The position numbers and the translations under genes were made by a program. From Oscillospiraceae bacterium (GTDB lineage Bacteria > Bacillota > Clostridia > Oscillospirales > CAG-272), in NCBI GenBank assembly GCA_015063645.1, contig SVTS01000020.1:1-38738 (forward strand): a DNA stretch of 38,738 nt, given 5' to 3'. Each line of letters opens with the position of its first letter. The first letter of the stretch is position 1. Below are positions 30,948 through 38,616 of the stretch, one piece after another. Below the pieces are notes generated by a model. It did not search any database. It was not told where the DNA came from and saw nothing but the letters and a program-made list of their open reading frames with translations.

Positions 30948-32621
30948 ATGGCTTATCTTTCCGATATTGAAATTGCTCAGTCCATTGAGATGCGCCCCAT
31001 AGGTGAAATTGCTGCCCGCGCAGGTGTGGACGACAAATACCTGGAGCAGTACGGCAAATATAAGGCAAAAATCGATCTGTCTCTTCTCAAAGAAAATACC
31101 CGTCCCGAGGGCAAGCTGATCCTCGTTACCGCGATCACTCCGACCCCTGCTGGCGAGGGCAAGACAACGACGACCATCGGTCTTGCCGACGGTCTTGCAA
31201 AGATCGGTAAGAATGTTATGGTCGCACTTCGCGAGCCGTCTCTCGGTCCTGTATTTGGCATCAAGGGCGGTGCCGCCGGAGGCGGATATGCACAGGTCGT
31301 TCCCATGGAGGATATCAATCTCCATTTCACCGGTGACTTCCACGCCATCGGCGCGGCAAATAACCTGCTTGCCGCTATGCTGGATAACCACATCTATCAG
31401 GGCAACGCTCTGAATATCGATCCCCGCCGCATTACCTGGAAACGCTGCGTGGATATGAATGACCGCCAGCTCCGTTTCGTTACCGACGGTCTGGGCGGAC
31501 GTGTCAACGGCGTTCCCCGTGAGGACGGATATGATATTACCGTCGCATCCGAGATTATGGCAGTGCTCTGCCTTTCCTCTTCCATTTCCGATCTGAAAGA
31601 GCGTCTCGCGCGCATCATCGTGGGGTATACCTATGATGAGAAACCCGTGACTGCAGGCGATCTGAAGGCACAGGGTGCTATGGCAGCTCTGCTGAAGGAC
31701 GCTCTCAAGCCGAATCTGGTGCAGACGCTGGAGGGAACTCCCGCGCTTGTCCACGGCGGTCCCTTCGCCAACATTGCCCATGGATGCAACTCCGTTACCG
31801 CCACGAGGATGGCGATGAAGCTGGGCGATTATGCCGTAACGGAGGCGGGCTTCGGTGCCGATCTCGGTGCGGAAAAATTCCTGGATATCAAGTGCCGCAT
31901 GGCCGGGCTGACTCCCTCTGCTGTGGTAATTGTTGCTACGGTCCGTGCGCTGAAGATGCACGGCGGCGTGCCGAAGACCGAGCTTGGCGCAGAAAATCTG
32001 GATGCGCTGGCAAAAGGTCTGCCGAACCTGCTGCGTCATGTTTCCAATATCCGCGATGTATACGGTCTGCCTGCAGTGGTTGCTGTCAACCGTTTCCCCA
32101 CGGATACGGAAGCGGAGCTGGATCTGGTAATCGCCAAGTGCCGCGAACTGGGCGTGAATACCGTTCTGTCCGAAGTCTGGGGCAAGGGCGGCGAAGGCGG
32201 CAAGGCGCTGGCTGAGGAAGTTGTCCGTTTGTGTGAGCAGCCCTCCGAATTCAAATTCAGCTATGAGCTGGATCTGCCGATTGAGAAGAAGATCGAAAAG
32301 CTTGTACAGCGTGTATACCGCGGCAAGGACGTATCCATCATGCCGCAGGCACAGAAGCAGATCGATCAGCTCACCGCGCTGGGCTTTGATAAGATGCCGA
32401 TCTGCGTGGCAAAGACCCAGTACAGCTTTTCCGACGATATGACCAAACTGGGCGCACCTGAGGATTTCACCGTCACGGTGAAAAACGTAAAGGTTTCCGC
32501 CGGTGCCGGCTTTATCGTAGTGCTGACCGGCGATATCATGACGATGCCCGGTCTGCCGAAGGTCCCCGCCGCCGAGCGGATCGATGTATCGGATGACGGT
32601 GTCATCAGCGGACTGTTTTAA
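30948..32621 (+). CDS. fhs: Formate--tetrahydrofolate ligase
   Basis: Fhs joins formate to tetrahydrofolate with ATP to give 10-formyl-tetrahydrofolate, used in purine synthesis, initiator tRNA formylation and, in acetogens, the Wood-Ljungdahl pathway. The 557-residue protein has normal length. Key marks are the ATP loop [15 protein letters not shown] (64-78), the block [20 protein letters not shown], the folate-site segment [11 protein letters not shown] (near 124-134), and the C-terminal [21 protein letters not shown] precedes ATG 30948, 16 bp after purO. It is the last gene of the ZTP-riboswitch operon. No other Wood-Ljungdahl genes are nearby, so a biosynthetic role is more likely here. 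Confidence 0.97.
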   Translation: MAYLSDIEIAQSIEMRPIGEIAARAGVDDKYLEQYGKYKAKIDLSLLKENTRPEGKLILVTAITPTPAGEGKTTTTIGLADGLAKIGKNVMVALREPSLGPVFGIKGGAAGGGYAQVVPMEDINLHFTGDFHAIGAANNLLAAMLDNHIYQGNALNIDPRRITWKRCVDMNDRQLRFVTDGLGGRVNGVPREDGYDITVASEIMAVLCLSSSISDLKERLARIIVGYTYDEKPVTAGDLKAQGAMAALLKDALKPNLVQTLEGTPALVHGGPFANIAHGCNSVTATRMAMKLGDYAVTEAGFGADLGAEKFLDIKCRMAGLTPSAVVIVATVRALKMHGGVPKTELGAENLDALAKGLPNLLRHVSNIRDVYGLPAVVAVNRFPTDTEAELDLVIAKCRELGVNTVLSEVWGKGGEGGKALAEEVVRLCEQPSEFKFSYELDLPIEKKIEKLVQRVYRGKDVSIMPQAQKQIDQLTALGFDKMPICVAKTQYSFSDDMTKLGAPEDFTVTVKNVKVSAGAGFIVVLTGDIMTMPGLPKVPAAERIDVSDDGVISGLF

Positions 32622-32633
32622 GATTATGATTAT

Positions 32634-32667
32634 GAGGGGAACCCCTTTTGACAAAAGGGGTTCCCTC
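32634..32667. repeat. Long palindromic element after fhs
   Basis: A 15-bp inverted repeat (left arm with one extra G) pairs GAGGGGAACCCCTTTT with AAAAGGGGTTCCCTC around a GAC-type loop, and is followed by CGCCCCTCCC, not by T residues. It is therefore not a classical terminator and looks like a dispersed palindromic repeat. Confidence 0.6.
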
Positions 32668-32707
32668 GCCCCTCCCTAAAACCTTTCCAACATATATAAA
32701 ATAAAGT

Positions 32708-32743
32708 ACAGCGGAACTTCGTAGGGAAGTTCCGCTGTGTTTT
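32708..32743. terminator. Bidirectional terminator between fhs and the XRE-type gene
   Basis: ACAGCGGAACTTC (32708-32720) pairs with GAAGTTCCGCTGT (32726-32738) around loop GTAGG. GTTTTT follows on the plus strand and ACTTTATTTT on the minus strand. Confidence 0.8.
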
Positions 32744-33789
32744 TATGCTTTCATCCGTTTTTTGATTGTCTGCATACGAGGATTATCCCGCAGGGCATCC
32801 CAGAGAGGTTCCTCCAGCTTGCGGAGATAGGTTTCCGTGAGGGATCTCTCGTCGGATCTGCCGATCTGGTTGGCTTCGTAATGCAGTCCTCGGACGAATG
32901 GGGAAGTGTGATCGATAGATGCAAACCGTTCAAATTTCTCGAAATGCTCTGCCATTTTTTTCAGCTCATCGAGGGCGGTATCCGCATCGCCCGCCTGCAG
33001 AGAGCTGAGCGCCATGCCGTACGAGAGGCGTCCCAGCCGATCCTCCCAGAAGCCGAAATCCCCGTCGGAGAAGATCACGTGATAGAAATCGTACAGCTGA
33101 CGGCGCATACGGTGCCGTTCTTCTGCGGTATATCCCGCCTCGGGACAGCTGAGCAGATAGCCAAGCGTTTGGGTCATACTGTCGCAGACATGCCAGAAGA
33201 ACCAGCGGCAGTGCTCTGTCAGCTCCTCTCCCTTCAGCACATGCACAAGCAGATCTTCATGATCCGGTACCATGCGGGCGTACTGCACTGCCTCATCGTA
33301 ATGCCCCAATGCCGCGTGTGTGAACGCAGACATCTGTATGGCGGAGAAGCGGCACTCCTCGCTTTCGCTGTGCAGGAGTCCGGCGGCGATGGACAGGATT
33401 TCCTCGCTGTTTTTTGTTCTGTCCACGGCGTACAGATCGTACATCAGATTACGCAGTACCGTTTCATCGTTGGGATATTTCTTCTGCATTTCGCGGCACA
33501 GAGCCAGCCGTTCGGCTCGCTTTCCCTGATTGATCATCCGGTGCGCTTCCTCCTCAAAAGCGGAGATTTCCTCTCGGCGGCGGATATCGTCACAGCCAAG
33601 TAGTGCGTCCACGGTGGTGTCATAATACGATGCGATCCGCGGCAGCAGGGTAATGTCCGGCAGTCCTTCATCACGCTCCCATTTGCTCACCGCCTGTACA
33701 GAGATGCCCAGATGCTTAGCCAGATCATCCTATGTATTCCCGCGCGCACGGCGCATTTTTTTCAGATTGTCGGCGATATACAGTTCCAT
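32743..33789 (-). pseudogene. XRE-type HTH regulator with TPR-like C-terminus, interrupted by an amber codon
   Basis: Read from ATG 33789 the frame encodes a helix-turn-helix regulator: MELYIADNLKKMRRARGNT, then TAG at codon 20 (33730-33732), then DDLAKHLGISVQAVSKWERD and about 315 further open codons. The usual residue at this point is Gln (CAG), one base change from TAG. Downstream lies PRIASYYDTTVDALLG, typical of XRE proteins, then a helical region (about 70-345) that looks like TPR-type repeats sensing a partner or peptide. With the stop, the DNA-binding domain loses its first helices unless there is readthrough or suppression. A GTG inside the HTH (33690) could restart but would not restore it. 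The gene keeps a promoter and terminator, so the lesion looks recent, or is a sequence error. Confidence 0.75.
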
Positions 33790-33812
33790 AAAATTTCTCC
33801 GGAAATAATAGT

Positions 33813-33863
33813 AACAAGCGCTTGTTCCATTATTATTATACCGCCGTGCGAAAAAATCCACAA
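33813..33863 (-). promoter_or_regulatory. Promoter and palindromic operator of the XRE-type gene
   Basis: On the minus strand TTGTGG (33858-33863), 17 bp, TATAAT (33835-33840). AACAAGCGCTTGTT (33813-33826), a perfect 14-bp palindrome, lies just after the -10 at the transcription start, well placed to block it. Autoregulation by the interrupted regulator is possible but not shown. Confidence 0.7.
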
Positions 33864-33908
33864 GAACCGCTGTGTTGAATTTCGGTTGAAAACATCAACG
33901 GAGCGTAG

Positions 33909-33938
33909 AAAAGGAGCTGCCGTGCGTACAGCAGCTCC
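33909..33938 (-). terminator. Terminator of the DUF362 operon
   Basis: On the minus strand GGAGCTGC (33931-33938) pairs with GCAGCTCC (33913-33920) around a 10-nt loop, followed by TTTTC. It is 8 bp past the stop of the last gene. Confidence 0.75.
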
Positions 33939-33945
33939 CGTTCAT

Positions 33946-34341
33946 TCAGGCTATGAAGCAGAATACAACACCGATGATGGCGGCAAAATATTTCGTTAGT
34001 CCCACGGAGAAATATGCGTACCGCTCGTTGTATTTCCACTGACTCCATTTCACGAATCGCCGCTCAAAGAGCGCGGTGATCAGTGAAAGGATCAGCAAAA
34101 CTGCACCGTAGAGATACAGCTGTGTAAGTACGGGCTGTACAATCAGCAGGCGGATCAGCACGGCGACGGTGCAGAGCAGGGAAAACCACATATGCCGCAG
34201 AAGATGCAGAAGCAGATACCGGTTCCACACCAATTTCTCACGTGCTGCGGGTACAGATGACTCGTATGTCAGCGAGGTAAAGCAGATCGGGCATTCATCC
34301 GACGCATCCACGGTCATACGGCAGTGTGGGCATTGTTTCAT
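33946..34341 (-). CDS. Zinc-ribbon membrane protein, unknown function
   Basis: The 131-residue protein starts with a small zinc ribbon, MKQCPHCRMTVDASDECPIC (Cys4, Cys7, Cys17, Cys20), then a short polar stretch, then three hydrophobic segments (about 50-68, 72-92 and 112-130). I do not recognise a family beyond this layout. The start ATG 34341 overlaps the stop of the upstream gene by 4 bp, so the two are translationally coupled and probably act together. The ribbon is predicted to be cytoplasmic and the rest in the membrane. It is the last gene of a three-gene minus-strand unit that starts with the DUF362 protein and ends at a clear terminator. Confidence 0.7.
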   Translation of the reverse strand: MKQCPHCRMTVDASDECPICFTSLTYESSVPAAREKLVWNRYLLLHLLRHMWFSLLCTVAVLIRLLIVQPVLTQLYLYGAVLLILSLITALFERRFVKWSQWKYNERYAYFSVGLTKYFAAIIGVVFCFIA

Positions 34342-35012
34342 GATACAGCCTCCAGTTCAGTGTTTTCAATATACGGAATCAGGGACAAAACCGAATCGTA
34401 TTTCTCCGGAATAATGTGGCAGACGAAATCTCTCTCCACATATCCGTTGTCGTAGCGGATTTCCGTGGGGAAAATGAATACCCACTCTCCATTTATCTGA
34501 CCCAGATATCCGACGAAATCCGTGGCGATGGGACAATCCTCATAGCCAACGGAAACGGATTTCGTATAGCGGTAGATCGCATCTGTGCGGATGGTGAACG
34601 TCTCCTGCGGGGGATTTGCCTGCAGATCGGCGATCATCCCACACATGCGGCGGCTCGTGTATCGGTGTCTGTCATCCAAATAAATGACGGTGATCTCACC
34701 CTCTGTGGGAATCTCGTAATCTTCGCGCATGTAGCCGTATCCGTCCAGAAAACTTCGTACGCGCAAGAATGTCCGGGACGGATCTTCTTTTATGGTGCTG
34801 ACAGTCCATCCGTCCACATAGGCGATGGTGCGGTCCGTTTCCGTATAATCAAATTCTTTATGAATATACGTTACACCGCCGATGATCAGCTTTGTACCTT
34901 CAAATCTTGCCGTTGTCCAGCGGAAAACACAGCCGCCGACACGAACGAGCACATAAATCACCACTGCGGCACAGAGTACGATACGCAGAATCCGGATGGC
35001 TTTTGCAGACAT
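34338..35012 (-). CDS. Membrane-anchored hypothetical protein
   Basis: I do not recognise this 224-residue protein. It has one N-terminal membrane anchor (about residues 7-27, after MSAKAIRILR) and a predicted extracytoplasmic beta-rich domain with many Tyr, Asp and Arg residues. The domain carries five Cys, including GMIADL-adjacent RRMCG, EDCPIATD and FVCHI, some of which may pair. GGAGG lies 7 nt before ATG 35012. It begins 13 bp after the DUF362 gene and overlaps the zinc-ribbon gene by 4 bp, so all three likely share a transcript. A surface sensor or accessory role is possible, but nothing in the sequence proves it. Confidence 0.65.
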   Translation of the reverse strand: MSAKAIRILRIVLCAAVVIYVLVRVGGCVFRWTTARFEGTKLIIGGVTYIHKEFDYTETDRTIAYVDGWTVSTIKEDPSRTFLRVRSFLDGYGYMREDYEIPTEGEITVIYLDDRHRYTSRRMCGMIADLQANPPQETFTIRTDAIYRYTKSVSVGYEDCPIATDFVGYLGQINGEWVFIFPTEIRYDNGYVERDFVCHIIPEKYDSVLSLIPYIENTELEAVS

Positions 35013-35025
35013 GGTGTTCCTCCGC

Positions 35026-36144
35026 TTATTTCATCACGATCAGTTCATACTCCCTCGTGCCAATACCCAGCTTTTCCGCATGTTCCAGCGTCACGCGCCA
35101 GTCGGTAGTGGGAAATGTAGCGGTGAATGCATCATCCTTCAGTGGATCGTACTGCGCCAGTTCACCGAGGACGCTGTTCGGCAGAGGCTTCTGTGCGTTG
35201 CACATATCGGCACAAGCCTGATCGATCGCCACGGGGTCAAAGGAGGCAAAAATGCCGATGTTCGGCAGAATCGGTGCATCGTTTTCTCCGTGGCAGTCGC
35301 AGTAGGGTGAAATGTCCGCAGCAATATTGATGTGGAAGCAGGGACGTCCGTCCACAACTGCCTTGGCGTATTCCGCCATCTTTTTGCACAGATCCGCATT
35401 GGCGGAGTCGTTTGTGGGACGGATTGCATCAAAGTTGCACGCACCGATGCATCTGCCGCAGCCAACACATTTGCTGTGATCAATCACAGCCTTGCCCTCA
35501 GTAAAGGAGATGGCGCCGTGGGCGCATTCTTTCAGACAGATATGGCATCCGCGGCATTTTTTCGCATTTACCTGCGGTTTGCCGCTGTTGTGCTGTTCCA
35601 TCTTGCCCGCACGGGAACCGCAGCCCATGCCGATATTCTTGATCGCACCGCCGAAACCGGTACATTCGTGTCCCTTGAAATGGTTGAGGGAGATGAAAAT
35701 GTCCGCATCCATCACCGCGCGTCCGATCTTGGCTTCCTTGACCAATTCGCCGCCTTCTACGGGGATTGCTACATCATCCGTACCTTTCAGTCCGTCTCCG
35801 ATGATGATTCGGCAGCCGGTGCTCTCGTAGGAGAATCCGTTTTCGGCAGCCGTGTCCATATGCTCCAGCGCATGCTTGCGGGAACCGGTGTAGAGTGTAT
35901 TGCAGTCCGTAAGAAAAGGAATGCCGCCCAGATCCTTGACAGTATCCGCCACCGCTTTGGCATAATTGGGGCGCAGGAACGCCAGATTGCCCGCTTCACC
36001 GAAATGGATCTTGATTGCGGCAAACCGCTGCACAAAATCGATCTCGCCGATGCCTGCCATGCGGATCAGTTTTTTCAGCTTCTCCGGCAGACTGGTGCGG
36101 TTGCCGGTGCGCATGTCGGTAAAATATACTTTTGCTTTGTCCAT
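35026..36144 (-). CDS. DUF362 protein with two 4Fe-4S clusters
   Basis: The 372-residue protein joins a DUF362 domain to a ferredoxin-like insert. The DUF362 part shows AIKIHFGEAGNLAFLRP, the block DIFISLNHFKGHECTGFGGAIKNIGMGC and the end GIFASFDPVAIDQA. The insert has two CxxCxxCxxxC motifs: Cys197/200/203/207 and Cys226/229/232/236, each followed by the usual Ala/Asn-rich loop. DUF362 proteins are cytoplasmic or loosely associated iron-sulfur proteins whose reaction is mostly unknown; electron transfer is likely. AAGGAG precedes ATG 36144. It is the first gene of a three-gene unit with a good promoter, divergent from kduD. Confidence 0.9.
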   Translation of the reverse strand: MDKAKVYFTDMRTGNRTSLPEKLKKLIRMAGIGEIDFVQRFAAIKIHFGEAGNLAFLRPNYAKAVADTVKDLGGIPFLTDCNTLYTGSRKHALEHMDTAAENGFSYESTGCRIIIGDGLKGTDDVAIPVEGGELVKEAKIGRAVMDADIFISLNHFKGHECTGFGGAIKNIGMGCGSRAGKMEQHNSGKPQVNAKKCRGCHICLKECAHGAISFTEGKAVIDHSKCVGCGRCIGACNFDAIRPTNDSANADLCKKMAEYAKAVVDGRPCFHINIAADISPYCDCHGENDAPILPNIGIFASFDPVAIDQACADMCNAQKPLPNSVLGELAQYDPLKDDAFTATFPTTDWRVTLEHAEKLGIGTREYELIVMK

Positions 36145-36176
36145 TGTGTACTCCTTGACTGTTTATTCATAAAAGT

Positions 36177-36205
36177 ATTGTATCATATTATAGGAGTGAT
36201 TGCAA
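36177..36205 (-). promoter_or_regulatory. Promoter of the DUF362 operon
   Basis: On the minus strand TTGCAA (36200-36205), 17 bp, TACAAT (36177-36182). It is back-to-back with the kduD promoter, with about 37 bp between the two -35 boxes. Confidence 0.75.
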
Positions 36206-36242
36206 GAGTATGGGAAAAGAATCCTCCGCAGATGGGATTTAC

Positions 36243-36271
36243 TTGATTTTCCCCGGCAGATGTGCTACAAT
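36243..36271 (+). promoter_or_regulatory. Promoter of kduD
   Basis: TTGATT (36243-36248), 17 bp, TACAAT (36266-36271), the same two hexamers and spacing as the yybS-gdpP promoter. Confidence 0.75.
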
Positions 36272-36303
36272 ATAACTCAGAAAATGAAAGGGAGAAAATG
36301 CAT

Positions 36304-37053
36304 ATGTTTTCTTTGCATGGTAAGGTTGCGATAGTGACCGGAGCCAATACAGGACTCGGACAGGGAATGTGCGCCGCGCTGGCACAGGCAGGTGCCGATA
36401 TCGCCGGCGTCGGCCGCAGTGATATGAGCGAAACCGGTGCGATCGTGGAGGCGGCGGGTGCCCGCTTTCTTCCCATAAAAGCGGATCTTCTGACGCTGGA
36501 ACCGATTGACCGTATCATCGCCGAAGCCGTGGATGCTTTCGGGAAAATCGATATTCTGGTGAATAACGCCGGTATTATCCGCCGGGAGGATGCCATCGAT
36601 TACTCCGTACAGGATTGGGATGACGTCATGAATACCAATATCCGTACGCTGTTCTTCCTCTCCCAGGCAGCAGCAAAACAGTTCATGAAACAGGGAAGCG
36701 GCGGAAAAATCATCAATGTGGCATCCATGCTGTCCTATCAGGGCGGTATCCGCGTGCCGGCATATACCGCATCCAAGAGTGCCGTTATGGGCGTGACAAA
36801 AGCCATGGCAAACGAATGGGCGAAGTACGGCATCAACGTGAATGCTATTGCGCCCGGCTATATGGTGACAAACAATACTGAGAGACTCCGCCAGGATCCC
36901 AAGCGCTACGGCGAAATCCTGGACCGCATTCCCGCAGGCAGATGGGGCGAACCGTCCGATATGGGCGGATGCGCCGTGTTCCTGGCAAGTGATGCCGCCG
37001 CGTATGTACACGGAGTAACGATTCCCGTGGACGGCGGCTGGCAGGCAAGATAA
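36304..37053 (+). CDS. kduD: 2-dehydro-3-deoxy-D-gluconate 5-dehydrogenase (KduD-type SDR)
   Basis: KduD reduces or oxidises keto-deoxy-gluconate intermediates with NAD(H) in pectin and uronate breakdown. The 249-residue protein is a classical short-chain dehydrogenase: cofactor loop GANTGLGQG (13-21), NNAG (87-90), and catalytic Ser141, Tyr154 and Lys158 (YTASK). The block SYQGGIRVPAYTASKSAVMG and IAPGYMVTNNTERLRQDP, with ILDRIPAGRWGEPSD and the end IPVDGGWQAR, are closely KduD-like. ATG 36304 is preferred to ATG 36298 since GGAG is then 9 nt away instead of 3. No kduI or other uronate genes are present in this window. Confidence 0.88.
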   Translation: MFSLHGKVAIVTGANTGLGQGMCAALAQAGADIAGVGRSDMSETGAIVEAAGARFLPIKADLLTLEPIDRIIAEAVDAFGKIDILVNNAGIIRREDAIDYSVQDWDDVMNTNIRTLFFLSQAAAKQFMKQGSGGKIINVASMLSYQGGIRVPAYTASKSAVMGVTKAMANEWAKYGINVNAIAPGYMVTNNTERLRQDPKRYGEILDRIPAGRWGEPSDMGGCAVFLASDAAAYVHGVTIPVDGGWQAR

Positions 37054-37067
37054 GAGGAATCCGATCT

Positions 37068-37991
37068 ATGGAAATGTCCCTGATTATCATGCGCAAGATT
37101 GTGATGATGTTCATTCTTGTGCTGATCGGTTATATCTGCGCCCGCGTCGGCATGATCGATGCCCAGACCAATAAGCGGCTGTCGTCACTGTCGCTGAAAC
37201 TGGTCACGCCGATGCTGATCCTTTCCTCCTACCAGACGGATTTCTCGGATCATATCATCCGGAATCTGGGGCTGTCCTTTATTCTCGCAATCGTGGGATT
37301 TGCGGTGCAGATCCCGCTGGGGATTTTTCTGATCCGAAAGAAGAATAATCCGGATTATCAGATCGAGCGGCTCAGTCTGATTTTCGCCAACTGCGGTTAT
37401 TTTGGAATTCCACTTGTGGAAAGTCTGTACGGTGCAGAGGGCGCAATTTACATCACCGCCGCCATTACCCTGTTCAATCTGCTGATCTGGACGGTGGGCG
37501 ATGCAATCATGTCCGGAAAGGTTTCCCTGAAATCCATACTCTGCGGTATGATGACGCCGGTGAGCGCTTCCGTTGTTCTTGGCGCGGTTCTTCTGCTTCT
37601 TCGCATCCGTCTGCCGGAACTTATCATGGAGCCGGTACGGTCTGTCGCGGCGATGAATACACCGTTTGCCATGATCGTGGCAGGTGCTACGTTGGCGGGA
37701 ACCAATGTTTTCGCCTGCCTGAAGGACAGGCGGATCTACTGGGTAATGCTGTGTAAAATGCTTCTGATTCCCGCCTGTGCGGCAATTGTGCTGACCCGCA
37801 TTCCCATGGAACCTATGCTGGTGCTGATTCCGGTGCTGACTGCCGCGTCTCCTACCGCTGCGGCATGCCCCATGTTTGCAGTGCTGTACGATAAAAATGC
37901 GCCGTATGCGTCCCAGATGTTCGGTGTTACAACGCTTGTGTCCATCGTGACAATTCCGCTGATTTTCACACTGGCAACCGTACTGATGTAA
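37068..37991 (+). CDS. AEC (auxin efflux carrier) family transporter
   Basis: This 307-residue membrane protein has about ten helices in two inverted halves, as in the AEC/BASS fold. Family marks are the first helix MFILVLIGYICARVGMID, the crossover LSLIFANCGYFGIPLV with its following ALYG-like VESLYGAEG, and the second-half ASPTAAACPMFAVLYD. AEC proteins carry organic acids such as malate or malonate across the cytoplasmic membrane. The gene starts 14 bp after kduD and likely shares its transcript, so it may handle a sugar acid or a product of its breakdown; this is inference. ATG 37068 follows a weak SD (GAGGAA). Confidence 0.9.
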   Translation: MEMSLIIMRKIVMMFILVLIGYICARVGMIDAQTNKRLSSLSLKLVTPMLILSSYQTDFSDHIIRNLGLSFILAIVGFAVQIPLGIFLIRKKNNPDYQIERLSLIFANCGYFGIPLVESLYGAEGAIYITAAITLFNLLIWTVGDAIMSGKVSLKSILCGMMTPVSASVVLGAVLLLLRIRLPELIMEPVRSVAAMNTPFAMIVAGATLAGTNVFACLKDRRIYWVMLCKMLLIPACAAIVLTRIPMEPMLVLIPVLTAASPTAAACPMFAVLYDKNAPYASQMFGVTTLVSIVTIPLIFTLATVLM

Positions 37992-38028
37992 GTACATACT
38001 CATGAGATTTTCGCCTGATGGAGGATTT

Positions 38029-38616
38029 ATGGCTAAAATACAATGGAAAGGCGGCGCACTGCTTGCGCCCGTGCCGCCGGTAATGGTCAGCTGCGGCACC
38101 ATGGAGGAATCCAATATCATCACGGTGGCGTGGACGGGACTGATCAACACGATCCCGCCGAAAACGTATATTTCCGTGCGTCCGAGCCGCCATTCTTACG
38201 AAATCATCAAAGCGAGCGGCGAGTTTGCTATCAATCTGACACCTGCTTCACTCGTGCGTACTGCGGATTTCTGCGGAATTTATACGGGACGCAAAGTGGA
38301 TAAATTCACCCGCTGCGCGCTGACCAAGGAGCCCGCCGCCAATCTGGCGTGCCCGCTGATCGCCGAGTCGCCGCTGGCGCTGGAATGCAAGGTGACGGAG
38401 ATCATACCGCTTGGAACGCATGATATGTTTCTGGCGGATATCGTAGGCGTATCCGTGGATCCGCATCTGCTGGATAAAGAGGGGAAACTCCATATCGAGC
38501 GCGCCGGACTTGCGGCATTTGCCCACGGCGAGTACTATGAACTCGGTAAAAGAATCGGAACATTCGGCTTTTCCGTTAGAAAAAAAGGAAAACATCCGCC
38601 GAAACAGAAGAAATAA
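38029..38616 (+). CDS. Flavin reductase-like FMN-binding protein
   Basis: The 195-residue protein has the split-barrel fold of the flavin reductase family. It shows PVPPVMVSCGTMEESNIITVAWTG near the N-terminus, then ISVRPSRHSYEIIKASGEFAINL, and LECKVTEIIPLGTHDMFLADIVGV in the second half. These are the usual FMN-contact and dimer regions. Members reduce flavin with NAD(P)H or only store FMN; the partner is unknown. ATG 38029 is chosen because GGAGG lies 4-5 nt upstream; a longer frame from 38002 lacks an SD. It is 37 bp after the AEC gene and probably the last gene of the kduD unit. The C-terminus is very basic (KKGKHPPKQKK). Confidence 0.87.
   Translation: MAKIQWKGGALLAPVPPVMVSCGTMEESNIITVAWTGLINTIPPKTYISVRPSRHSYEIIKASGEFAINLTPASLVRTADFCGIYTGRKVDKFTRCALTKEPAANLACPLIAESPLALECKVTEIIPLGTHDMFLADIVGVSVDPHLLDKEGKLHIERAGLAAFAHGEYYELGKRIGTFGFSVRKKGKHPPKQKK

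Noticed and set aside
33730..33732. Pyrrolysine or global TAG recoding
   Set aside because: TAG ends the yybS-like gene normally and no other gene in the window has an internal TAG; the site aligns with a common Gln codon.
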